DNA from: Sphaerimonospora sp050942215
GTDB lineage: Bacteria; Actinomycetota; Actinomycetes; Streptosporangiales; Streptosporangiaceae
DNA length: 64,000 nt
NCBI RefSeq assembly: GCF_050942215.1
Contig: NZ_CP192056.1
Coordinates: 4,898,001-4,962,000 of the forward strand
Direction of reading: 5' to 3'
Below are positions 19,201-26,669 of this stretch, piece after piece. Every line of letters begins with the position of its first letter. Within the stretch, counting starts at the first letter, position 1. A program made the translations under genes and the position numbers. The notes beneath the pieces are model-generated. The model had not been told where the DNA came from. It made no database searches and saw nothing but the letters and a program-made list of their open reading frames with translations.

Positions 19201-20326
19201 CATCGGCGACACCCCCGGCGATCTTGCCGTCGCCGATCCCGCTGATCGCACCGACGAAGTTGGAGATTACGCTGCCGAGCCCGGTACCGGTCTCGTTCAG
19301 CCGCCAGTAACCGACCGGCTTGGTGTCCAAAACCGTGCTGCGATAGCGGGAGTCGTCACCGTAGTCGTAACGCGTGCACGCCGCGCCGGAGGTCGGGGGG
19401 CACACCTTGACGAGATAGTCGCCGTCATAGGTGTAGGTCCAGGTGACGGGCGTGCCGTCCACCGGGTCACTGATCACGCTGGTCACGTGACCGCCGCTCC
19501 AGGTGAACGTCAGCGATCTCCCACCCGTCGCCGTCGCCTTGGCCAGCTTCCCGTCCGAGCCGTACTGCAGCGTCTGGGTACGGCCCTGGCTGTCGGTGAC
19601 CTTCACCAGCCGACCGGCCGAGTCGAACCAGTAGGAGGTGGACGCCTTGTCCATCAGCCGCCAGCCACCCCCCGACTGGGTGGCCAGCGTGGCGTACGTC
19701 CCGGCCGGGGAGGCGTAGATGCCGTCCCCCTTGGCCGCGAACCGCCACTGCCGCCCATCCGGATAGGTGATCAAAACAGTGGAGGTCAGCGGCTCGTTCT
19801 CCAGCCGGGTGTCCCACCGCGTGCTCCAGCCCGCGCCGAACGCCCCGTCCGTCCGCGGATCCAGGCTGTTATAGGTACGGGTCACCGACAGCGGCGGCCC
19901 CACCGTCGCGACGACGAGATCGCTCTCGGTGCGGGTGTAGTTCCCGGTGACGTGATCGAAGTCCCGCCCGTTGGTCCCCGCCGCCAACTGGGCGTTGATC
20001 GAGGCCTGCTCCGGCACCGTGGTGAAACTCCGCCACGACGACGTCGCCGTCGCCGCACTGGTCGCTGCCTGGGCATACCACCAGTACGTCTTACCCCACT
20101 GCAGCTTGCCCGACGGGACGGCCCAGGCGCCCTTGACCCAGGTCGACGACTCACACCAGGTCCAGTCGTCCTTCGGCCCCGCGCAGACCTGATACCAGTA
20201 CGACGTCGCCGCCTCACCCGGAACCTGCGCGTACGCCGACAGCGCCGGCGTGAGCGACCCCACCTGGGTGTTGTCGACCGGCGTGAACTGCTGGAACGTC
20301 ACCGTCGCCAGGTCCATCGAGGTCAC
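13220..20326 (-). CDS. RHS/YD-repeat polymorphic toxin with HNH-like nuclease tip; probably truncated at 5' end
   Basis: 2368 residues from the GTG at 20326. In order: fibronectin-like domain (~1-105), a LamG/concanavalin jellyroll (~335-560), more than 1300 residues of YD repeats (for example YDxxGRL, YDALGNLVRVTD), the RHS core HARWYQPNVGVFASADTW and IDPTGHYA (~1925-1975), a Gly/Ala-rich hydrophobic stretch, a Pro/Lys/Thr-rich linker, and a C-terminal nuclease of the DNA/RNA non-specific endonuclease type (ARCHIIGRQLGGPSKNQNN at ~2265). Homology continues upstream of the start (QYRARAYDG...YSAWSGW) to an in-frame TGA at 20408, and no signal peptide is found. The secretion end has therefore probably been lost, so whether the toxin is exported is doubtful. 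Confidence 0.85.
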   Translation of the reverse strand: MTSMDLATVTFQQFTPVDNTQVGSLTPALSAYAQVPGEAATSYWYQVCAGPKDDWTWCESSTWVKGAWAVPSGKLQWGKTYWWYAQAATSAATATSSWRSFTTVPEQASINAQLAAGTNGRDFDHVTGNYTRTESDLVVATVGPPLSVTRTYNSLDPRTDGAFGAGWSTRWDTRLENEPLTSTVLITYPDGRQWRFAAKGDGIYASPAGTYATLATQSGGGWRLMDKASTSYWFDSAGRLVKVTDSQGRTQTLQYGSDGKLAKATATGGRSLTFTWSGGHVTSVISDPVDGTPVTWTYTYDGDYLVKVCPPTSGAACTRYDYGDDSRYRSTVLDTKPVGYWRLNETGTGLGSVISNFVGAISGIGDGKIAGGVADVTGGVASPLDGASETAMTFKGTANSSYVSLPASVVSGRGGDVTIEAWFKTTASGTIIGYQNSATNAPSAYTPAIYVGTDGKLRGQFWTGTAAPITSNSAVNDGNWHHVALSGAKNTQTLYLDGQAVGSIAKAITNLGQWDARIGYGFGSSSWPGTVSSSAPFPFNGTIDEVAIYGKPLRQEQIATHHRTKQVRRQLTKVTLPSGRVAAANTYAADGGRLLTNTDEDGGQWKLSVPTYTKDATGTSLANITVTDPHNGTLKFVNDTSRDDRIVSWTDQLDKKTTYDYDTGGFKVEITDPNGNVREFANDVRGNLLAATVCKAAGSCASEYYTYHLDIDNLFDARNDQVIEFRDARSSDETDDTYLTTIEYDQYGNKVKQTGPATGDFPSGRSASWTYTDGTEAAVGGGTTPAGLLKTQTDRNGNATTLAYSSAGDLAKVTQPSGLVTETAYDAIGRVVTTTEVSSSVPDGVTTSYGYDAAGRLVRTTEAGVKNEVTNVTHTGETRITYDVDGNPLTEVNTDLTGGDPDRTIAYTYDTYGRVDSITDAEGGVRRHAYDHKGRGTSFTDERGTVYNYGYTARNELATITLTGWTGSPVQPQPARDVVIESNAYDPGGRLASTTDAMGRTTAYTYYGDDRLAKVTVKGAKLNGSATARDVVVEDNTYDLVGNLIKQVTGGATRVDAVYDAAGRLTSTTLDPENLARTTTYDYDANDNITKISRTAAGTGRTEVTETAYNELDQPVRQTVRNDGQDLVTTLTIDDRGLVTGVTDPRGNAADADPAAFTTTLSYDVANRLIEVTAPKVKVERNGSAQDGHPAVRFGYNTAGEQTDFVDGEGNKTTRLFDRAGRLLADQSPTYTPPGGTALTPRTTYTYDSAGWVTKQTDPRGNSTMFVYDALGNLVRVTDPPATTGVTSGNWDYSYDLAGETLSLVTPTGARSEATYDDLGRRITQTQIERHPTAAAYTTKYEYDTAGNLVKTTDPTNRASTLTVNAAGEVTATTDPLGNTTKYDYDLAGRILKVTDPLGNGTVAEYDLAGRQIAAHDQDGSGTTLRTSQFGYDPYGNQTSVTDSEGHTTRRTFDAAGLVTRLIEPVSATESIVTSFGYDASGARTRVTDGRGNATWTTYNSIGLIESRTEPATAQHPDTADRARTTSYDAAGNPVSELQPGGVRIDRTFDNLNQLLKETGSGAEAATQEHIYAYDADGRQTKAGDLTFTYNDRDLITAITGGQAASYQYDAVGRLTQRDDVNGRATFTWDTADRLASVLDPVSGLTYSYDYDKTDRPTSIRVGTRWTQSFTYDALDRRISQTLKNTSSDEIAKIDYGYDLDDHLTSKTSTGTAGADTNTYSYDQAGRLTSWTAPTGTTTQYKWDAAGNRIQADDKTFTYDERNRLISGDGNEYTYTARGTLATSTKDGTSRQYTFDAFDRLITDGDATYGYDHLERMTSRTKSGSIQKFLYSDLGNDISAISDGVGSVGGRYGRDAAGNALSAKEGNGAAQALLADLHGDVVGTFQDGGDSLTSSTIFSPFGEIVTRSGTATALGFQSEWTDPDSGNVNMHARWYQPNVGVFASADTWILEPDPSIQGNRYTYAHADPLTNIDPTGHYAVVPVLGAAVGVATGVGTAAVVGAGAVIAGAGAIGFAAGYGLGCAIYGCGGSTSSTKPTSKPTTKPAKPNYAPQKSPLQPVARPTSKARPSATRPVGGGCRANCSAPAPRPASAPTPARQPKPEPIRAPKIVKRSCTTCFVKPAVAPSDDYTYGVCTIMPQDQCGPAITVDIDRGSGDGERRDIGDGGLGICLVRAFDSASCNDDRRPAEQPEADPSGASNRPPTVDVDNGCESKVTPGQPDSSGRPTAGLGVYCDGKIPALDRDRPVDPFHWPSNNPWIAEKKQYQYARCHIIGRQLGGPSKNQNNIVTCNQAPVNSPVMRGIENHVKGVIRSGQGQGRVVIYTVTPKYEGTSTDLDRFLMTASEDGSIFLDVCLHNDEYGTITSGNTC

Positions 20327-20467
20327 CCGAGCCGTCTGCCATCCCGACCACGCCGAGTACGCCGACCCGTCATACGCACGCGCCCGATACTGGTGCGCGG
20401 TCGACGCTCACCCAGGGGAAGGGATGGGTGACCTGGCCCGCCGTACACCTTGTCTCGTCTTGTCTCG

Positions 20468-20526
20468 TCGACTTGGACGTTAGTGCTGCGAAAACCGGGT
20501 TTTGAGAGCACTAACGTCCAAGTCGA
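20468..20526. repeat. 20-bp perfect inverted repeat at the RHS breakpoint
   Basis: Arms 20468-20487 and 20507-20526 are exactly complementary (TCGACTTGGACGTTAGTGCT). The 19-nt loop contains a second small stem (AAAAC/GTTTT). It lies between the lost 5' end of the RHS gene and hldE. It could be a terminator, an operator or the footprint of a mobile element. No poly-T follows. Confidence 0.8.
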
Positions 20527-20646
20527 TCGGCGGCGCCTGACAGCGGGCCGAGGACAAAGGTCAACCTCTGCCGACACGATGCCGGACGCCGGGCGGGGGT
20601 GCGTCACGGGCTGTTTCTTGACTGCTTCTCGGGGTAACGGCCGGAC

Positions 20647-22116
20647 ATGACGGACTTCATGGCGGAAGAGACGCTGGATCGGTTCGGCGACGTCACCGCT
20701 GTCGTCGTCGGGGACGTCATGCTCGACTCATGGCTGCGCGGCCACAGCAGCCGGATGGCCCAGGAGGCCCCCGTGCCCGTGGTCACGCTGGAGCAGGTCG
20801 AGGAGCAGCCCGGTGGCGCGGCCAACACCGCCGCCAACCTGGCCGCCCTCGGCGCCCGGGTGCACATGCTGGGGGTGACGGGGGCCGACCCGGCCGGGGC
20901 CACGCTCAACGCGATCCTCGGCGGCCTCGGCATCGACGGCCTGGTGATCGCCAGGAGCCGGCGGACATCGGTCAAGCGCCGCGTGTTCACCGACGGACAG
21001 ATCGTGGCCAGGTACGACGAGGAGGACTGCGCGCCGATCCCCGAGTCTGCCGAGCGCGAGATCATCGAACGGATCAGGCTGCTGGTCGCGGACGCCGACG
21101 TCGTCATCGCGTGCGACTACGGCGGCGGCGTGTGCACCCCGGCGGTACGGCAGGCCCTGCGTGAATCGACATCGGGCCAATCGGCGTCGGGCGAATCGAC
21201 ATCGGGCGAGTCACGCGTGCTCGTGGTGGACGCGCACGACGTGGCCAGATGGCGTGGCAGCCGCCCCCGCGCGGTGCTGCCCAACTACCGGGAGGTCCAG
21301 CGTCTCCTCGGCGAGAGCGGGAACGGCGACCGGCCGGGCTTCCTGTCGTCCCGTTCCGATCGTCTGCTCGCCGCCACCGGCGCCGAGCTCGTGGTCACCA
21401 CGCTCGACGGCGAGGGGACGCTGCTGCACCGGCGGGGGCGGGAGCCGTACCGGACCTATGCGACGCCCGCGCCGGACACGATGAGCATCGGCGCCGGCGA
21501 CACGTTCACCGCGGCGTTCGCCCTCGGCCTGGCGTCGGGGGCCGCCCCGGAGATGGCGGCCGACATCGCGCAGGCGGCGGCGAGCGTCGTGGTCCGCCTG
21601 GCGGGTACGGCGGTCTGCGCGCGCGACGACCTGCAGCGGGCCCTCCGCCCCGACACCGCGCTGCCGCCCGACCGGCTGGCCGTGTGCCTGGCCCGCGAGC
21701 GCGAGCAGGGCAGGCGCATCGTCTTCACCAACGGCTGCTTCGACGTGCTGCACCGGGGCCATGTGGCGTACCTGGAGGAGGCCGCCCGCCTCGGCGACGT
21801 GCTCGTCGTCGCCGTCAACGGCGACGACGGGGTGGCCAGGCTGAAGGGACGGGGCCGGCCGATCAACCACTGTGAGGACCGGGTGGCCGTGCTCGCCGCG
21901 CTCGGCTGCGTCGACTACATCACGGTCTTCGAGGAGGACAGCCCCGCCGAGCTGCTCACGCTCGTCCGCCCGGATCTGTACGTCAAGGGCGGTGACTATC
22001 ACCCCGACCTGCTGCCGGAGGCCGAGTTGGTCCGGCGGCTGGGCGGCGAGGTCCGCGTGCTGAGCTACGTGCCGGAACGGTCGACCACCGCGATAGTCAA
22101 CCGGATCCGAGGGTAG
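20647..22116 (+). CDS. hldE: Bifunctional heptose 7-phosphate kinase / heptose 1-phosphate adenylyltransferase
   Basis: 489 residues. The first ~330 are a PfkB/ribokinase-type kinase (VVVGDVMLDSWLRG at the start, EQPGGAANTAANLAALGARV, anion-hole SIGAGDTFTAAFALG at ~280). The last ~140 are a cytidylyltransferase-type domain (FTNGCFDVLHRGHVAYLEEA, with HRGH for the HxGH nucleotide site, and VKGGDYHPDLLPEAE). The two domains together make ADP-heptose from heptose 7-phosphate, a precursor of glycans or glycosylated metabolites in Gram-positives. A short repeated insert (ESTSGQSASGESTSGES) sits in the kinase half. First gene of a four-gene run on the same strand. Confidence 0.9.
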   Translation: MTDFMAEETLDRFGDVTAVVVGDVMLDSWLRGHSSRMAQEAPVPVVTLEQVEEQPGGAANTAANLAALGARVHMLGVTGADPAGATLNAILGGLGIDGLVIARSRRTSVKRRVFTDGQIVARYDEEDCAPIPESAEREIIERIRLLVADADVVIACDYGGGVCTPAVRQALRESTSGQSASGESTSGESRVLVVDAHDVARWRGSRPRAVLPNYREVQRLLGESGNGDRPGFLSSRSDRLLAATGAELVVTTLDGEGTLLHRRGREPYRTYATPAPDTMSIGAGDTFTAAFALGLASGAAPEMAADIAQAAASVVVRLAGTAVCARDDLQRALRPDTALPPDRLAVCLAREREQGRRIVFTNGCFDVLHRGHVAYLEEAARLGDVLVVAVNGDDGVARLKGRGRPINHCEDRVAVLAALGCVDYITVFEEDSPAELLTLVRPDLYVKGGDYHPDLLPEAELVRRLGGEVRVLSYVPERSTTAIVNRIRG

Positions 22117-22126
22117 GGGCTGCTAC

Positions 22127-22393
22127 ATGGGTGAGGAACCAAGCTGGGGTGAAGAACAGGTGTCACCCACTGGCAAGGCAATGGTCCAGACGACGCCGAT
22201 GGACGTGATTCGCATCCGGATCGCGTCGTTCGTCCTGCTCTTCTGTGTGCCGGTGGCGGTCCTGTCGGTAACCGCACATCTGTGGGGACTGCTGGTGGCG
22301 GTCGGGGTGATCGCCTTGATCGCGACCGGCAGCATCATTTTCGCCGTACGCAAACAGCGCAAACTGGGCGGCGGCCCAGCGTCCAGAGGCTGA
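22127..22393 (+). CDS. Small two-helix membrane protein
   Basis: 88 residues with a polar N-terminus and two adjoining hydrophobic helices (IASFVLLFCVPVAVLSV and WGLLVAVGVIALIATGSIIF), followed by a basic tail. It starts 11 bases after hldE and is followed by the SDR gene, so it is in the same operon. I do not recognise a family. Confidence 0.65.
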   Translation: MGEEPSWGEEQVSPTGKAMVQTTPMDVIRIRIASFVLLFCVPVAVLSVTAHLWGLLVAVGVIALIATGSIIFAVRKQRKLGGGPASRG

Positions 22394-22421
22394 CGGCCAG
22401 AGCCCGAGGGGAGGATGCACG

Positions 22422-23426
22422 GTGAGCCTGAACGGCAAAGTCGTGGTGGTGACCGGAGCGAGCGGCGGAGTCGGGCGGGCGGTGGTCCGGCGGCTCGGCG
22501 CCGAAGGAGCGAAGGTCGCGCTCCTGGCCCGCGGCGAGGCCGGGCTCGCCGGAGCGTCCGTGGACGTCGGCGCCGAGGGCGGCATCGCCAAGGTGTACGC
22601 CACCGACGTCGCCGACTACGACGGCGTACGGCAGGCGGCACAGCGGATCGAGGCCGATCTGGGCCCGATCGAGGTGTGGATCAACGTCGCGTTCACCACC
22701 GTGTTCGCGCCGTTCATGGAGATCGCGCCGGAGGAGTTCGAACGGGTCACCCGGGTGACCTATCTGGGATACGTGTGGGGCACCCGGGTGGCCCTGGAGA
22801 TGATGCGGCCGCGCGACCGCGGCGTGATCGTGCAGGCGGGTTCTGCGCTGGCCTACCGGTCGATCCCGCTGCAGTCGGCCTACTGCGGCGCCAAGCATGC
22901 GATCAAGGGGTTCACCGAGGCGCTGCGTACCGAGCTGCTGGCCGAGGACTCCGGCGTGAAGATAACGATGGTGCAGCTCCCGGCGCTGAACACTCCGCAG
23001 TTCGACTGGGGGCTGACCCGGATGCGGCGGCACGCGCAGCCCGTGCCGCCGATCTACCAGCCGGAGGTGGCCGCCGAGGCACTCGTCTTCGCCGCCGAGC
23101 ACCCGGAGCGCAAGGAATACTGGGTCGGCGGCAGCACCGCGGCCACGATCCTGGGACAGCGGATCGTCCCCGCCCTGCTCGACCGCTACCTCGCCAGGAC
23201 CGGCGTGCAGTCGCAGCTCGTCGACGACGAGCCGCCCACGGGCGTGTCGAACCTCTGGGAGCCGGCGGACACCGACCGCGACTACGGTGCTCACGGAGAC
23301 TTCGACGACCGGTCCCATCCGCGCAGCGTGCAGACATGGCTGTCCCGGCATCGCCGGCTGGTCGCCGCGGGAGCGGCGGGCCTCACCGCGGTCGCGGCCC
23401 TGGCCCTGCGCTCCGCCGCGAAATGA
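22422..23426 (+). CDS. SDR family oxidoreductase with C-terminal membrane anchor
   Basis: 334 residues from a GTG start preceded by GAGGGGAGG. The NAD(P)-binding TGASGGVG motif (residues ~11-18), the catalytic Ser in QAGSALAYRS and YCGAK (Tyr-x-x-x-Lys) mark a classical short-chain dehydrogenase. The usual NNAG motif is replaced by INVAF. A long C-terminal extension ends in a hydrophobic segment (LVAAGAAGLTAVAALALRS), which suggests membrane attachment. Substrate unknown. It lies between hldE and transketolase, so a sugar or polyketide-like substrate is possible, but this is context only. Confidence 0.87.
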   Translation: MSLNGKVVVVTGASGGVGRAVVRRLGAEGAKVALLARGEAGLAGASVDVGAEGGIAKVYATDVADYDGVRQAAQRIEADLGPIEVWINVAFTTVFAPFMEIAPEEFERVTRVTYLGYVWGTRVALEMMRPRDRGVIVQAGSALAYRSIPLQSAYCGAKHAIKGFTEALRTELLAEDSGVKITMVQLPALNTPQFDWGLTRMRRHAQPVPPIYQPEVAAEALVFAAEHPERKEYWVGGSTAATILGQRIVPALLDRYLARTGVQSQLVDDEPPTGVSNLWEPADTDRDYGAHGDFDDRSHPRSVQTWLSRHRRLVAAGAAGLTAVAALALRSAAK

Positions 23427-23537
23427 CCCGCCGCTCGAACGAGCCACCCTGCAGACCCGGAACAAAATGGACCGCCGCTGCCGGGAAATGACCAGACTCG
23501 GGTGGTACAGCTCGCCGGGGCGGGGTAGTTGAGGGCG

Positions 23538-25379
23538 GTGGACGAGCCTGACTACCGCTTTCTGTGTGAACTCGCGGCCCAGCTCCGGGTGGACTCGGTG
23601 CGCGCGTCGGCCGCCGCCGGCTCCGGCCATCCGACGTCTTCGATGTCGGCGGCCGAGCTCATGGCCGTGCTGCTCGCCCGCCATCTCCGCCTGGACGTAC
23701 GCGACCCGGACAATCCGGGAAACGACCACCTGATCTTCTCCAAGGGGCACGCCTCGCCGCTGCTCTACGCGATGGCGAAGGCGGCGGGCGTCATCACCGA
23801 TGACGAGCTTCTGACGTTCCGCCGCCGCGGCAGCAGGCTGGAGGGCCACCCCACGCCCCGCCTGCCGTTCGTCGACGTGGCCACCGGCTCGCTCGGCTTC
23901 GGGCTGCCCGTCGGCGTCGGGCTGGCGCTGACCGGACGCAAGCTCGACCGCCTGCCTTACCACATCTGGGTGCTGTGCGGCGACAGCGAGCTGGCCGAGG
24001 GATCGATGTGGGAGGCGTTCGAACACGCGGGGCACGAGGGGCTGACCAACCTCACCGCGATCATCGACGTGAACCGGCTCGGGCAGCGCGGGCCGACCCG
24101 GCACGGCTGGGACCTGTCGGCCTACGCGCGGCGGATGTCCGCGTTCGGCTGGCACACGATCGAGATCGACGGCCACGACCCCGGCGAGATCGATTACGCC
24201 CTGTCCGACGCGCGCGGCGCACGCCGCCGTCCCACCGCGATCCTCGCCCGGACGTCCAAGGGCCACGGCGTGTCGGCCGTCGAGGACAGGGAGGGCAAGC
24301 ACGGCAAACCCATCGCGGAGCCCGAACAGGCGATCGCCGAGCTGGGCGGGCCGCGCCACCTGACGGTCGAGGTGCGACCGCCCACGAGCCCGCGTGATCC
24401 GTACGGCTTCGCCGCCACCGGCACACTCGACCTGCCGGCCTGGGAGGTGGGCGAGAAGGTCGCCACGCGTGAGGCGTTCGGCGCGGCGCTCGCCGCGCTG
24501 GGCACGGCCTGCGGCGACATCGTCGCGCTCGACGGCGAGGTCGCCGACTCCACCAGGCTCGAGGCCTTCGCCGAGGCACACCCCGAGCGTTTCTTCGAGT
24601 GCTACATCGCCGAGCAGCAGATGGTGGCCGCCGCGATCGGCGTCCAGGCGCGCGGCTGGAAGCCGTACGCCGCGACCTTCGCCGCTTTCCTCACCAGGGC
24701 GTACGACTTCGTCCGCATGGCGGCGATCAGCCGGGCCGACCTGTGCCTGGTCGGCTCGCACGCGGGCGTGTCGATCGGCGAGGACGGACCGTCGCAGATG
24801 GGGTTGGAGGACCTGGCCGCGTTCCGGGCCGTCCACGGCAGCACGGTCCTCTACCCCTGTGACGCCAACCAGACGGCGCGGCTGGTCGGGGACATGGCCG
24901 GGCTGGGCGGGATCAGATATCTGCGCACCACGAGGGGTGCCACGCCGGTCGTCTACGACGCGGGCGAGCACTTCCCGGTCGGCGGCAGCAAGGTCCTGCG
25001 CACCGGCGGCCAGGCGACGATCGTGGCCGCCGGGATCACCGTGCACGAGTCCCTCGCCGCCGCCGACCTGCTGCGGGAGGACGGCATCGCGGTGACCGTG
25101 ATCGACGCCTACTCGGTCAAGCCGATCGACGCCGAGCGGCTGCGGACCGCCGCCGCCGACACCGGCGGGATCGTCACTGTGGAAGATCACTGGCCGGAGG
25201 GCGGCCTCGGTGACGCGGTGCTCGCCGCGCTGGCGACCTCACCCGTTCCGGTGGTGAAGCTGGCCGTCTCGGCGCTGCCGGGGTCGGCGACCCCTCAGGA
25301 GCAGCTCGAAGAGGCGGGCATCGACCGGCACGCGATCCGCCTGGCCGTACAGGACCTGGTGAAGCGGGCCGCGGGCTGA
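23538..25379 (+). CDS. Transketolase
   Basis: About 613 residues, single-chain. Thiamine diphosphate-binding elements are SSGHPTSS-like GSGHPTSSMSAAELM (~30), FSKGHASPLLYA and CGDSELAEGSMWEAFEHA...NLTAIIDVNR (GDG-type motif with GDS). The second half has the pyrimidine-binding domain (ECYIAEQQMVAAAIG, EDGPSQMGLEDLAAFR) and a C-terminal domain (VTVEDHWPEGGLGDAVL). The enzyme moves two-carbon ketol units in the pentose phosphate pathway. The GTG at 23538 is chosen; a TTG at 23529 is the alternative. Co-oriented with hldE, which uses sedoheptulose-derived heptose, so supply of seven-carbon sugar is a sensible link. Confidence 0.9.
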   Translation: MDEPDYRFLCELAAQLRVDSVRASAAAGSGHPTSSMSAAELMAVLLARHLRLDVRDPDNPGNDHLIFSKGHASPLLYAMAKAAGVITDDELLTFRRRGSRLEGHPTPRLPFVDVATGSLGFGLPVGVGLALTGRKLDRLPYHIWVLCGDSELAEGSMWEAFEHAGHEGLTNLTAIIDVNRLGQRGPTRHGWDLSAYARRMSAFGWHTIEIDGHDPGEIDYALSDARGARRRPTAILARTSKGHGVSAVEDREGKHGKPIAEPEQAIAELGGPRHLTVEVRPPTSPRDPYGFAATGTLDLPAWEVGEKVATREAFGAALAALGTACGDIVALDGEVADSTRLEAFAEAHPERFFECYIAEQQMVAAAIGVQARGWKPYAATFAAFLTRAYDFVRMAAISRADLCLVGSHAGVSIGEDGPSQMGLEDLAAFRAVHGSTVLYPCDANQTARLVGDMAGLGGIRYLRTTRGATPVVYDAGEHFPVGGSKVLRTGGQATIVAAGITVHESLAAADLLREDGIAVTVIDAYSVKPIDAERLRTAAADTGGIVTVEDHWPEGGLGDAVLAALATSPVPVVKLAVSALPGSATPQEQLEEAGIDRHAIRLAVQDLVKRAAG

Positions 25380-25383
25380 GCGG

Positions 25384-25779
25384 TCACTCGCGGGCCTTGG
25401 CGGTGGCTCGGCGGTTGGCCTTCTTGATGGCGTCGACGAGCTCCTCCTTGGTCATCTTCGATCTGCCCTCGATGCCGAGGCGGGAAGCGACGTCGTAGAG
25501 GTGGTGCTTGGACGCGTTCGCGTCGACGCCCTCGGCCGTCCGGCCTGGCTTGGGAGTGCCCTTCTCCGCCTGGGCGTCGGACGGACCGCGCCCGCCCTTC
25601 TTCTCCCAGTGGTCGCCGACCTTCTCGAAGGTGTGCTTGAGCGCGGCGAACGCCGTGCGGTGGGCCCGCTGACCCTCGCCGTACGTCTCGACGGCCGAGT
25701 CGTGTGCCTTGATCCACGTCTCCTGGGCCTCCTTGGGCGAGCGCTCCAGGGTCGACGGGAGTTCCTCACGTCCGGGCAT
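25384..25779 (-). CDS. ChaB family protein with Rho-N/SAP-like tail
   Basis: 131 residues. The N-terminal half is a ChaB domain (LPSTLERSPKEAQETWIKAHDSAVETYG, then AFAALKHTFEKVGDHWEKK). The C-terminal half (KHHLYDVASRLGIEGRSKMTKEELVDAIKKAN) is a Rho N-terminal/SAP-like helical fold that may bind nucleic acid. ChaB was named for cation transport regulation, but in actinobacteria it is usually a stress-associated small protein. Converges on the transketolase gene with a 4-bp gap. Confidence 0.88.
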   Translation of the reverse strand: MPGREELPSTLERSPKEAQETWIKAHDSAVETYGEGQRAHRTAFAALKHTFEKVGDHWEKKGGRGPSDAQAEKGTPKPGRTAEGVDANASKHHLYDVASRLGIEGRSKMTKEELVDAIKKANRRATAKARE

Positions 25780-25876
25780 GTCATCTCTCCCTCCGGGGGT
25801 TACTCCTTCTGCTCTTTCCTCCCCGCACGTCTCAAACGTGGGTGTCCCCGGAGGAATGGACTATGACGGGTACGGC

Positions 25877-26356
25877 TCAGCCGACCGTGATCCTGGATCG
25901 GCTCGGCACGATCGGCATGTGTGAGGTGCGTCCGGTGCCCATGACGAACCAGACGGTCTTGCCGCCGGGGGGGTACGGCGTGACGCCCCAGTCGTCGGCG
26001 AGTTCACTGACGATCAGCAGGCCCCTGCCGTCGGTGGAGTCCATGTCCGCGTCCCGCTGCTGCGGCAGGCCCTCCCCCTGGTCGGAGATCTCCCCGTAGA
26101 CCCAGTGGCCGTCACTGCCGAGACGCATGGTGAAGACGGTCCCGCCGTGACACACCACGTTCGCGGCGAGCTCGCTGACGACGAGGCAGCAGTCGTCGAT
26201 GAGCCGCTCCACACCCCATCTACCGAGTTCACGACGGATCAGGGAACGCGCGTCCGCCACACTCGCGCCGACTGCCGGCAGGAGGCACTCGACGGTCCAC
26301 ACCGCGTTCCCCACCAGTGCCACGTCCAGCGGCGCGGTTCCGAACGGGAGATTCAC
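25877..26356 (-). CDS. RsbW-like ATP-binding anti-sigma regulator
   Basis: About 159 residues. The HATPase fold shows an N box SELAANVVCHGG (~65), DQGEGLP (D-x-G motif) and GRGLLIVSELADDWGV. In actinomycetes this single-domain type binds sigma factors or anti-anti-sigma proteins and may phosphorylate a partner. The GTG at 26356 is preferred because it has a perfect AAAGGAGG site 5 bases upstream. ATG codons at 26398 and 26449 extend the frame but lack this. The operator-like palindrome at 26375-26388 lies just before that start. Confidence 0.85.
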   Translation of the reverse strand: MNLPFGTAPLDVALVGNAVWTVECLLPAVGASVADARSLIRRELGRWGVERLIDDCCLVVSELAANVVCHGGTVFTMRLGSDGHWVYGEISDQGEGLPQQRDADMDSTDGRGLLIVSELADDWGVTPYPPGGKTVWFVMGTGRTSHMPIVPSRSRITVG

Positions 26357-26374
26357 GTGCGCCTCCTTTATCCG

Positions 26375-26388
26375 TGGGAGCGCTCCCA
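26375..26388. promoter_or_regulatory. CebR-type LacI operator (TGGGAGCGCTCCCA)
   Basis: A perfect 14-bp palindrome, extended by one base pair each side to GTGGGAGCGCTCCCAC (26374-26389). TGGGAGCGCTCCCA is the reported operator of the cellobiose-responsive repressor CebR in Streptomyces. Here it sits 18 bases before the likely start of an RsbW-like gene, so repression by a LacI-family sugar regulator is plausible. Confidence 0.7.
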
Positions 26389-26669
26389 CAGTCACCATAC
26401 GGGACTCTCCGTGGTTTTGTGAATGCAGAGAAACAAGATTGTTTTCCACCTAGCGGGCGGATGTCCGCCTTTATCAGGAAAGCTATGGGGCTCTGCGGCG
26501 TTCTAGCAGCTCACAAAGTTTCGCCTGACCCTGCTCCTCTACGGCACGCCGTACGGCCGGCCGCCGGAGGGCCCAGGTGGAGGGCGACGAGGCATGAAAC
26601 TAGATGAAACATGCATTTCCCGCCCCGCCCCCCGCCATTCCGAGATGCCCCACCCCACCCCCAGCCCGT

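Noticed and set aside
16760..20431. Very long open frame (about 1220 codons) antisense to the RHS gene
   Set aside because: It is a compositional shadow of the GC-rich YD repeats; the RHS frame on the other strand is clearly real.
22335..25190. Long antisense frame opposite SDR and transketolase
   Set aside because: Arg/Gly/Val-rich translation with no domains; both genes on the plus strand have clear catalytic motifs.
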